Of a stretch of DNA of 64,000 nt, positions 56,622-64,000 are shown piece after piece (positions within the stretch are counted from its first letter, which is position 1; each line of letters starts with the position of its first letter). Below the pieces are notes generated by a model, which was not told the DNA's origin, ran no database searches, and worked only from the letters and a program-made list of their open reading frames with translations. The translations under genes were made by a program, and so were the position numbers. This DNA is from Pyrrhosoma nymphula (lineage: Eukaryota > Arthropoda > Insecta > Odonata > Coenagrionidae), in the NCBI GenBank assembly GCA_963573305.1, contig OY754337.1, forward strand, positions 78,877,094 through 78,941,093, given 5' to 3'.

Positions 56622-59531
56622 TTAATTACAATTGTATTTTTCAAACAAATATGAGTACATTTTAATTTTAAATTGATTAACAGTACAACAGCTGATAATG
56701 TCGTCAGGTATATCATTCCATATTCTTATAGCAGAGTTTAGGGTTGATAATTGGTACGCCGTAGTTCTGCAATTTGGGATTTTAAATCGTCTTCTAGCTC
56801 TTACTGTTCTACAAGCTTCACTCTGGCTACGTATAATCATATCATAGAGATAATCAGGTGTTTTACATGACAAAATTTTGTATACAAACACAGATAACTG
56901 GAGCTTTGTTTTCTGTTGAGGTTTCAACCACTGCAACTTAGTGTAATAAGGGGTGACATGCTCATGGATATTTATATCATATATGTATCTAATCGCAGAA
57001 TTTAACAGTGTTTGCAACTTCTTATATAATTCACCGGTTAGGTCAGAAAACACAAGAGAACAATAATCCATATGTGGAACCAACAAAGTATTAACCAATT
57101 TTTTCCGTACCTCTATTGGCATTAGGCGTTTGAATTGTTTGATCTGTGCTAATGTTTTATGTACTTTGTTAGAAATAGTGGATACATGTTCATTCCAAGT
57201 TAGCGTATTGTTGATATTAACCCCTAAGTTTTTTATGATGTCCGAATAGCCAATATCAATGCCTTCAACTTTTATTTTCGGTATTCTATCATAATCGAGT
57301 TTCTTGACATACTTAGCAGTACCAATAATTATAGCTTTAGTTTTATGAGGGTTAAGTTTTAGTAAATTCGTCCTGGCCCAAACACAGATATGGTTAACAT
57401 CTTCATTTAATTTTTCAATGGCATCATCGATCTTTGTTGGGTGACAGTCAAGGTAGATTTGTAAATCATCTGCGTAGAGATGATAGTTCGAGTGGGAGAT
57501 TGAACGTGGTAAATCTCTTATGAAAATTGAAAATAAGAGGGGACCAAGTATTGAACCCTGAGGCACACCACATGATACTGCCGAGAAGCTAGACAGTTTG
57601 TCGTCATCTCCTTTTATTGCTTGAGTTCTCTGGAACAAGTAGGAACGGAACCATTTAATCACTGGGATAGAAAATCCTAGTTGGTACATTTTATCCAGCA
57701 ACAAATCGTGATTAACACAATCAAAAGCCTTTGAAAAATCAAAAAGTACAAGAATAGTAACTCTCTTTTGGTCTATTGAGAGACGAATGTCTTCAGTAAC
57801 TCTTATGAGAGTCGTTTGTGTGCTATGTCCCTTGCGAAAACCTGACTGGTACTTATCCAGTAAATTATTAAATGATAGGAAATCTAACACAGAGTTGTAG
57901 ACGAATCTCTCAAGTGGTTTAGAGGCGATAGGCAGCAGTGAAATAGGTCGGTAATGAGATAGTTGTGTAGGGTTTCGAATTTTCTTAATAGGCTTTATAA
58001 TTGCTCTCTTCCAAGAAACAGGAAAAAGGCAATAATTTAGTGAGCAGTTGTAAATATCAAGCAGTGTCGGAAATATCACACTCATAACTATTTTCAGCGT
58101 TTTATTATTAATCCCATCATTTCCAGCAGCATTAGACTTGATACAATGGAAGCATTTTAGCATTATCTCGGGAGTTAGATTAGGAAAGTAAAACGTATTA
58201 TTTCCAAATTCATCAACTTTGGACAAGTTGACTCCTGCATCACTATAACGACAAACGGCTGAACCTAGTGTTGATCCGGGGGTGGAGTTGGCTGATGAGC
58301 TGATAAAATATTCATTTAATTTGTCCATAGGGACACCCAGTTTACTTCTATCATTCCGGGATTTAATCAGTCCAAGTCTTCGAATTTCGTTCCATATAGT
58401 TTTTGAATCCCACTTGTCCATAAAACACTGATTATAATAATCTTCCTTAGCCTTTTTCATAATACTTTGGGCCTCATTTCTCAGTTTTTTGTACTCCTGA
58501 AATAGTTCTTTAGATTTACTTCTCGTATATCTGCGGCGAATTATGTCCCTTTTGTTTATAATATGTTTTATTTCCGGAGTAATCCATGGAAATTGATTTC
58601 GCTTCGGAGTAAACCTTTTCAAAGGGGCATGAACATCTAATAATTGATTTAAATTAAGCATTAGGATTGATACCTTGGTATCAACAGAATTTGTAGTCAG
58701 GAAGTCTATCCATGGCAAATTATCAAAATCTTCTTGAAAATTACGGAGATCGAATTTACTGAAATCGCGGTAGCATATAAACTTCTCTTTAATAGTTGGT
58801 ACCTTTAGATTAAATTTTAAATATATTAAATCATGGTCAGATAGGAAGGGAACTGGATATTGGCCATGTTCATTTATTTTAGAAATGTCATCTATAATTA
58901 ATAAATCTAATAAGGTACTAGATGTGGGCCGATGATGAGTCGGATCAGATGGTACTATAGACAGATTAAACCTGAAACATAGATTTTTAATGTAATTACT
59001 GTCGTGCGTAATCTTTAAAAGATCCGAGTTAAAGTCACCACATATTACTATGTTATTAAACGACGGAAGGAAGCCTGCGAGTGTACATTCAAAACATTCA
59101 CTCAAGTAACCAACCTTAGGAGGTCTGTACACAACTCCGAATAGAATCTTTCCAGAAGGACATGATATTTCAACAAACATAAATTCAGGCTTAAAGTTTT
59201 CATTGACGCAGGACAGTATCTTTGAATTTAAATTCTCTTTAATGTACACACACACTCCTCCACCACTTCGTTCCAACCTGTCGTTACGTAACAATGTATA
59301 ATTTTCCAAGTTTAGATATTCGGTGGGCACAGATGGTTTCAACCACGACTCGGAAATTGCTATCACATGATAATCACTACGAACAAAGTGCTTACGAAAT
59401 TCATCAATATGAGCTGGTAACGACTGAGCGTTTACATGACATATATTCAGGGTTTGATCAGAAATACTACTTTGAATATTTGAGAATACACGTGTTGAGT
59501 TTGATTTGTCAGCATCATTATATGCGGGCAC
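56622..59531 (-). CDS. LINE ORF2: AP endonuclease / reverse transcriptase, 969 aa
   Basis: Nicks target DNA and primes reverse transcription of the element RNA at the nick. The endonuclease spans about residues 27-240: NICHVNAQSL (metal-binding Asn), AISES with catalytic Glu61, VVYRPP, GDFNSD (Asp166, Asn168) and SDHD (Asp232, His233). The reverse transcriptase spans about 500-780: SHYRPISLLP (525-534), YQSGFRKGHSTQ, LFDFSKAFD (596-604, first catalytic Asp), GVPQGSILGPLLF (655-667), LYADD (685-689, catalytic pair) and KNLGVNI. A C-terminal tail with PHMDYCSLVF follows. All catalytic residues are present. Length is normal for CR1/Jockey-type ORF2. Its Met is 27 bp after the ORF1 stop, so translation probably depends on reinitiation. 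Clade within CR1/Daphne/Jockey is not certain. Confidence 0.96.
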   Translation of the reverse strand: MPAYNDADKSNSTRVFSNIQSSISDQTLNICHVNAQSLPAHIDEFRKHFVRSDYHVIAISESWLKPSVPTEYLNLENYTLLRNDRLERSGGGVCVYIKENLNSKILSCVNENFKPEFMFVEISCPSGKILFGVVYRPPKVGYLSECFECTLAGFLPSFNNIVICGDFNSDLLKITHDSNYIKNLCFRFNLSIVPSDPTHHRPTSSTLLDLLIIDDISKINEHGQYPVPFLSDHDLIYLKFNLKVPTIKEKFICYRDFSKFDLRNFQEDFDNLPWIDFLTTNSVDTKVSILMLNLNQLLDVHAPLKRFTPKRNQFPWITPEIKHIINKRDIIRRRYTRSKSKELFQEYKKLRNEAQSIMKKAKEDYYNQCFMDKWDSKTIWNEIRRLGLIKSRNDRSKLGVPMDKLNEYFISSSANSTPGSTLGSAVCRYSDAGVNLSKVDEFGNNTFYFPNLTPEIMLKCFHCIKSNAAGNDGINNKTLKIVMSVIFPTLLDIYNCSLNYCLFPVSWKRAIIKPIKKIRNPTQLSHYRPISLLPIASKPLERFVYNSVLDFLSFNNLLDKYQSGFRKGHSTQTTLIRVTEDIRLSIDQKRVTILVLFDFSKAFDCVNHDLLLDKMYQLGFSIPVIKWFRSYLFQRTQAIKGDDDKLSSFSAVSCGVPQGSILGPLLFSIFIRDLPRSISHSNYHLYADDLQIYLDCHPTKIDDAIEKLNEDVNHICVWARTNLLKLNPHKTKAIIIGTAKYVKKLDYDRIPKIKVEGIDIGYSDIIKNLGVNINNTLTWNEHVSTISNKVHKTLAQIKQFKRLMPIEVRKKLVNTLLVPHMDYCSLVFSDLTGELYKKLQTLLNSAIRYIYDINIHEHVTPYYTKLQWLKPQQKTKLQLSVFVYKILSCKTPDYLYDMIIRSQSEACRTVRARRRFKIPNCRTTAYQLSTLNSAIRIWNDIPDDIISCCTVNQFKIKMYSYLFEKYNCN

Positions 59532-59558
59532 TCCACCTCTTGAACCTTCAAGTTCATG

Positions 59559-60557
59559 TCATTCAAGGGCATGGAGGTCGTCTACAGTACGTAAAAGGAG
59601 TCGCTCACTACCATCATACTCCCTTGCAAATATTTTCCCCCCTCTGATCCACAAATATTTGAGCTTACCATTCTTTTTAAGCTCTCTCGCCTTTGCATAC
59701 ACTTTGCGATTCATAGCACTGAGTGATTCATTAACATAAATAAGGTTGTCAGGGGAATCACTCAAACCAATGTCTTTTGTTGAGAAACTCCTTTTTACTT
59801 GTCGAGCTTCCAGTATTTCTCGTGCTGAATTCGATCTCATGAATCGAACCCGGATGGAAGGGGGTCTACTGTTGGGTAAGTTTGAATGGGCCTTAATTCT
59901 ATATACGTAATCGACATCACTAGCTTCAAGTTTGACCCCAAGGCCCAGCCCAACTTGACACACAAGGGCCTCCAATACCTCACCAGACTTAAACGGAATC
60001 CCGTGAATTTCTACGACATTCCGTAGAGAGTCCTGCTCCCATGTGTTCAACTGAGCTTCAAGGTTACTGACTCGTTTTAACAAAATTTCATTTTCGGCCA
60101 CCATGCCGTCAAATTTACCACTGAAGTTTGATAGTGACTCGTTAATGAGAGAAATAGTTTTGCTATGTTCGTTGATTAAGCATTCCCAGGTTGATATAGC
60201 TTTCTTTAGTTCACTTATTTCACTTTTAATGGAATTCACAAACTCACTTTGGTTTTCCTGGATCACCTTGACGCGATCCAACAGCTCCTTTAGGATGGGA
60301 TTGGAAACCTCATGTTGACTCTTGTCGTGGAGAGATCCATGGTCCAGGGCTTTGATCGGGGTGTCATCACCGCGGGTAGAGCGACACTTCGCTATGCAGG
60401 TGGTGCAGTCCCAGGAACGATGTGTGTCCTCCAGTAGCTGCAAATCAGCTTCGCTGAGCGAGGCGCAAGCAGGATGGAACACTTTTTCACAAGTGCTGCA
60501 GGTTACAGTTTTCTGCGTGCGCTTAAGGACCTGGCTGCATTGCGAACAGGTAGGCAT
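59559..60557 (-). CDS. LINE ORF1: PHD-finger / FP-like nucleic-acid-binding protein, 332 aa
   Basis: Probable RNA-binding and chaperone component of the element RNP. Start chosen at 60557 (MPTCSQCSQ) because the zinc finger begins there; the frame stays open 40 codons upstream to 60677 with a hydrophobic, non-conserved leader. Residues 4-54 give a complete C4HC3 PHD pattern (C4, C7, C20, C23, H28, C31, C51, C54). Residues about 95-190 are heptad-rich coiled coil (ISELKKAIS, NEILLKRVSNLEAQL), likely for trimerisation. Residues about 190-332 (VVEIHGIPFKSGEVLEALVC, VDYVYRIK, RPPSIRVRFM) match the baculovirus FP/L1-transposase-22-like domain found in CR1-group ORF1 proteins. The C-terminal half is basic. 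Confidence 0.93.
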   Translation of the reverse strand: MPTCSQCSQVLKRTQKTVTCSTCEKVFHPACASLSEADLQLLEDTHRSWDCTTCIAKCRSTRGDDTPIKALDHGSLHDKSQHEVSNPILKELLDRVKVIQENQSEFVNSIKSEISELKKAISTWECLINEHSKTISLINESLSNFSGKFDGMVAENEILLKRVSNLEAQLNTWEQDSLRNVVEIHGIPFKSGEVLEALVCQVGLGLGVKLEASDVDYVYRIKAHSNLPNSRPPSIRVRFMRSNSAREILEARQVKRSFSTKDIGLSDSPDNLIYVNESLSAMNRKVYAKARELKKNGKLKYLWIRGGKIFAREYDGSERLLLRTVDDLHALE

Positions 60558-60715
60558 GATGTAAATCACAAAGGCTAACGCCACCAACACCACCTCGTCA
60601 GATAACACCACCTTACACTCGAGCAAATAGTCAGGACTTAGGGGAACGACCAAGGCCGTGGAAACACGTCCGTTCACTGCGAGAGCTCGAGACAGAATAT
60701 GAGTGTTATCGTTCT
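60558..60715 (-). promoter_or_regulatory. LINE 5' UTR with presumed internal promoter
   Basis: GC-richer than its flank, with GGACGTG-type words that resemble downstream promoter elements. Arthropod LINEs of this group have internal TATA-less promoters here. The transcription start cannot be fixed from sequence alone. Confidence 0.4.
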
Positions 60716-62027
60716 GGGAGTTTTTCTTTAACTATGGTAAAACCAATATTTCTCCAAATTTGATGCTCCTTCTGCAGAGGGTGTATATAATCATGTCTCT
60801 GTATACCCGTAGCTAATGATCTAACAAATAGTTAAACATATCTAAATCAAAAATAGTTCCTATCAAAAAAACCCACCATGAATATGTCAAAATGTTTTGT
60901 TTATCTTAGGTAAGAAAAGCTAGCATCATACTCGGTAAGCTTCTGGAATCAGTAGTGAATGTTGTTTTAACAACAGCAGTGACGATTGGAAAACCCCAAA
61001 GTAACCCACTTCTCTCTATGATATTCCCAAATCCATATAGAAAATTTAACATGCTACTCCTTTCCTAATATCTCCAGGATGTTATATTTCCGCCTTCTTC
61101 GATCATCCTCCAAAAGTTTTCTTATTCCCGTGACGTGCCACATTCATGTACGTATTCGCCGTCCATAAACATTAAATTCATCGTATTTATAGCTCACAAC
61201 ACAAGGTCATTCTTTCAGTTGAAATTATGCTTTCCTGAAGACCATGTTATCCAACCGTTCATCTCACAAGCGTCATCATTCAAAAACTTACATTGATACC
61301 ATCGCAGATAATAAGCGCTATAAACCAGAAGTGCCAAGGAAACAGAAATTGTGCCTCTTGAGTATTTTTCACCATTGTGTCATGAGCAAATATGCATTTT
61401 GATGTGATTGCAACGCAATATGATGATAGCATTAGGTAATGAAGGGCACGTAGGCAGTTCTTAAAGGAAAACTAGTAATCTGGTTCCTTTTCACCGGTGT
61501 CACAGTGTGGAAGAGCTGATAAAATGGCGGTAGTCCACTCTATGAAGAAAACTGAGGTGATTTATTTCAAACTGAATGTATCTAATTTTTTCTAGAATTG
61601 TGGTAAATACTATTAGAATAAATCGTATAGCAATTTTTGCGGGGAATATTCCGTATTTACCGCTTACTTTTACACAGTTTCCAAAATTTCTTTCCACGAA
61701 TTTAACATTAGATATTATAGTTTCAAGGGTAAGGGTGTTCCTAGTGGCAATATGGCACCCGTGGCACATGCCCTGGAAGTAACTTCCTCGGTATTTCATA
61801 AATGTAGAATACATAGAAAGCTGCCTTTATTCAATGGATATATCTGAGATAGTTGTTTTGAAAAAGAAATATACCATAATCTTTGTAAAAATGGTTACAC
61901 AAGATATTATTATATCACAACTATAGTAGTTGCATGACGCAGGCCAGACACCGCTTAACTTATGTTTCATCTTATTGAAAAATAACTGCCCTTATTTCGG
62001 GCAAATTCTATTTTGTAAATAAAAAGA
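60716..62027. other. AT-rich intergenic DNA, nothing recognised
   Basis: A 104-codon minus ORF (61500-61814) shows no family signal. Confidence 0.4.
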
Positions 62028-62171
62028 GTGACTTCTTTATCCCACATAAATTTATTACAAGACGACCTAGGTTTCGACGTGGTACGTCATCATCAGTTGC
62101 ATCTGATGACGACGTACCACGTCAAAATATAGATCGTCTTGTAATAAATGTATATGAGTTTACGGAGTCAC
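62028..62171. mobile_element. Penelope-like palindrome, unit 6 (complete, 144 bp)
   Basis: Outer ends AGTGACTTCT / ACGGAGTCACT, then ATTTATTACAAGACGA and its inverse, and the hammerhead arms. The minus-strand motif is intact. The plus-strand one has CTGATGA and helix II but CAAA in place of GAAA and GATC in place of GGTC. Confidence 0.88.
62064..62096 (-). ncRNA. Hammerhead ribozyme-like motif (best in window)
   Basis: Minus strand: CTGATGA (62096-62090); helix II GACGT-ACC-ACGTC, a perfect 5-bp stem; GAAA (62075-62072); CCTAG; GTC (62066-62064), the cleavage triplet. Every invariant core nucleotide matches. The short helix III is the minimal type reported from Penelope-like retroelements. 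Confidence 0.85.
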
Positions 62172-62232
62172 TATTTCCATTTACAATGTTTAAAAAATTA
62201 CAACGGACAACGGAGACAACGGAGTTTATCAT

Positions 62233-62378
62233 AAAATAAAATGATATTGGAAATTTACCACAATATAAACTTAATTCAACCGGTTTCGATACACTGCACC
62301 ATCATCAGATGCGGTGCATCCAAACAGGTCGAAATATAGTTTATATTGTGGAAAATTGCCAATATAATTTTATTTTTT
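62233..62378. mobile_element. Penelope-like palindrome, unit 7
   Basis: Left tail ATATTGGAAATTTACCACAA and right tail TTGTGGAAAATTGCCAATAT are inverse copies. The minus arm reads CTGATGA (62308-62302), helix II TGGTGCAGTGTATC, GAAA, CCGGTTG, i.e. GTT in place of GTC. The plus arm has lost CTGATGA and reads CCAAACAGGTCG at its 3' core. Lies only 61 bp from unit 6. Confidence 0.8.
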
Positions 62379-63036
62379 TATGTTGTTCCACGACATCAAG
62401 CTTGAAACAACTCTTTTTATTAGGAGTTTATCATGATTCTCTAGGTAGAGGGAAATGGCCCTGGAATTGGCCACACGGAATAAAAATTGGGACCACTATG
62501 GGTGAATTAATCTGCATTCATAGCGTCTCTCTCTTTTTAACAACTTTAGCGGAAATGCGACAGAAACATTATGGATAACTCGTTAGTTTTTCGTCGCACG
62601 ACCGCAACTTTCAATTGTACACGCGTTTAGCCTTTTTTATAGAACCAACATCGGTCAAAACAACCCATTGTATTACCCCTGGCGATCTTTTTATACCAGA
62701 TCGAAACAGGAGTAATGTAAAAGTTTGTATTAATTGAACGGGAGGGTACAACTTTGTCTTAAATACAGTTTTATAGTCGGAGCGTGTCTCATGTGTGGCT
62801 TGAAAACTCGTCTTAGCCGGAAGAGGGCGGACTCCGGCAAATGAAGCTTGTGGTGCGATTCGGGATTTTACGAGATGATAAAGAGTGAGATGAGTGTAAG
62901 GAGAATGTGATGTGGAAGGATAGGACTCTGGTGTTGGGAATGTGGAGATGGTGGCATAAAAGGGATGATGGAACGCCTGGGGAGCGAGGAAGGGGAAGGA
63001 AGAAGATTGGGAGTTTTGGCAAGAAGTGGCAGTGTG
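62379..63036. other. Intergenic spacer
   Basis: Purine-rich 62815-63030; no gene recognised. Confidence 0.4.
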
Positions 63037-63581
63037 CTAAGTTGGTACGAGCGAGATAATTCCCATAGTCATAATGGATACCTTATTGGAAATTTATTTT
63101 TTAATTTATGCATCTGTAAGAAATGTGAAGTCAATATTGTAACATTAATGGCGCAAGAGTAAATATATATGTTAGTTATAAAAATTCTCAGTTATAACAT
63201 AAGTATAACCGCATAAGTCTCTAACTTGACTCAATTTTTCACGCTGTACCGTAAAAACGACTTCACAATAAACGTTTTTTTTTGCGATTCTGTAAAACGT
63301 ACTGCGGTGAGTAATTGATTAATTTTGATAAATAGTTGAGTAAACGTACAAACTACTCATCTTTAGTTTTTTTATGAAATCTAGGAGTTATATATTCCTA
63401 ATTGTTTTAATATTCTACCTCTGGAGTGCACAGCCGTAAGCTATCTCATGTAAAACAGCTTATATTCCTAGACAAATTGCTCGAAATTTTGATGTAATTG
63501 GAAATACGAGTTTTTTTCTTTAAAATGACGTCAGATTCATGAAATTCTAGGTGAATTGATTTATCTCTCAAACTACCTTAA
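63037..63581 (-). mobile_element. TTAA MITE, copy 5
   Basis: Left flank CTAA (63037-63040, one change from TTAA) and right TTAA (63578-63581). Ends are GTTGGTACGAGCGAGATAA and TTATCTCTCAAACTACC. The interior matches copies 2 and 4. Inserted in or at the edge of the LINE remnant that follows. Confidence 0.85.
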
Positions 63582-63589
63582 GGTATATG

Positions 63590-63971
63590 AGCTCAGATAC
63601 TTAGCTCATACTACACACGTAATTAAATTGTTCTGCTTGATCTAGTTTGTGTCCTCTTCTACTTTTATGACCAGCCTCGCTTTCTTTGTCCTAGAGAATC
63701 TCATTACTTTTGTTTTCTAATGATCAATCTCCATTCCGTATTTCTTGCACTGCTTTTCCAATGCATCTACAACAGATTGCAATGCTTTCGATGACCGACT
63801 GACTGCCTGGTCGTCTGCGAATCTAACCGACTTTATCTGGTGCCCCTTGTTGTCTTCTAAATATTTACATCCCTGGCTGTCTTGATGACCAGTTAATGAC
63901 ATAAATCTTAATATACAACATCTTCCCCATTTACATTTTTTAACAAAACAATAAATGAATAAATCCAACAC
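63590..63971 (-). pseudogene. Second LINE type: RT palm fragment (FADD box)
   Basis: On the minus strand the frame contains GHQIKSVRFADDQAVSRSS and then LQSVVDALEKQCKKYGMEID, the catalytic F-A-D-D box and following helix of a non-LTR RT. Immediately after the stop, KTKVMRFSRTKKARLVIKVE continues the protein in the same frame, then a second stop (DTN-stop) and a decayed KYL. In-frame stops make it a pseudogene. Its upstream part has no RT motif, so the copy is broken on both sides. Confidence 0.88.
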
Positions 63972-64000
63972 AAATACATCTTATGTTTCACATTTGTTTG

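Larger units (their letters stand above)
56239..60715 (-). mobile_element. Full-length non-LTR retrotransposon (CR1/Jockey group), both ORFs intact
   Basis: On the minus strand, in order: a 5' region (about 60715-60558), ORF1, 27 bp, ORF2, a 3' UTR of about 350 bp with AATAAA (56273-56268) and a (TTA)n tail at 56266-56239. The exact 5' boundary is not visible. It is estimated from where the GC-richer leader (CTCATATTCTGTCTCGAGCT) gives way to AT-rich flank. Absence of stops or frameshifts over 3.9 kb of coding sequence, in a window full of decayed elements, marks a recent insertion. Target-site duplications could not be recognised. Confidence 0.93.

Noticed and set aside
59294..60564. Plus-strand ORFs of 71-117 codons
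   Set aside because: Shadows of the intact LINE ORF1 and ORF2 on the minus strand.

Overview
This is eukaryotic nuclear DNA, almost certainly from an insect or close relative. It is AT-rich and gene-poor, and long conserved reading frames are essentially confined to transposable elements. A mitochondrial insertion (about 35822-36720) reads as nad2 followed by trnW and a trnC-like segment. It uses TGA as Trp and is best read with the invertebrate mitochondrial code, and this gene order is the ancestral pancrustacean one. I cannot name the species. I recognise no host protein-coding gene with confidence; two ORF/exon candidates (minus strand, 22585-22767 and 26612-27268) are given as tentative.

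The one intact coding unit is a full-length non-LTR retrotransposon on the minus strand at about 56240-60715. ORF1 has a PHD finger, a coiled coil and a baculovirus-FP-like region. ORF2 has an AP endonuclease plus reverse transcriptase. The 3' UTR ends in a (TTA)n tail. Both ORFs are open, so the copy is young. Its products would act together as an RNP: ORF1 binds the transcript, ORF2 nicks the target and reverse-transcribes.

The rest is a mosaic of older repeats. (1) 5'-truncated copies of a CR1-like LINE with a GTAGAT-type 3' terminus (31.5, 33.3-34.4, 37.7, 40.5 and 48.7 kb, plus diverged pieces at 1.7, 9.7 and 18.1 kb). (2) Decayed pieces of a second LINE type (18.6-19.0, 29.2-29.8, 63.6-64.0 kb). 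(3) Six copies of a roughly 560-bp TTAA-flanked MITE. (4) Four copies of a roughly 540-bp element with TACGTAAG-rich termini. (5) Three Harbinger-like non-autonomous elements with 3-bp target duplications (13.9-15.9, 34.7-35.4, 52.2-54.2 kb). (6) A hAT-like element holding a 577-bp hairpin (19.2-20.2 kb). (7) A 530-bp foldback family (42.6, 54.65 kb). (8) A Ty1/copia pol end with LTR (4.15-4.57 kb), a Helitron helicase scrap (50.2 kb), tRNA-type SINE heads and a 41-bp minisatellite (49.9-50.2 kb).

The most striking feature is a set of seven short palindromic units (21.9, 23.2, 37.5, 39.8, 54.5, 62.1, 62.3 kb). Their arms carry hammerhead-ribozyme cores (CTGANGA, helix II, GAAA, short helix III, GTC), as known for Penelope-like retroelement pseudo-LTRs. 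Here they sit head-to-head, and two units are split by later insertions. Two of them bracket a 1.1-kb GC-rich segment (22.07-23.16 kb) with the candidate exon.
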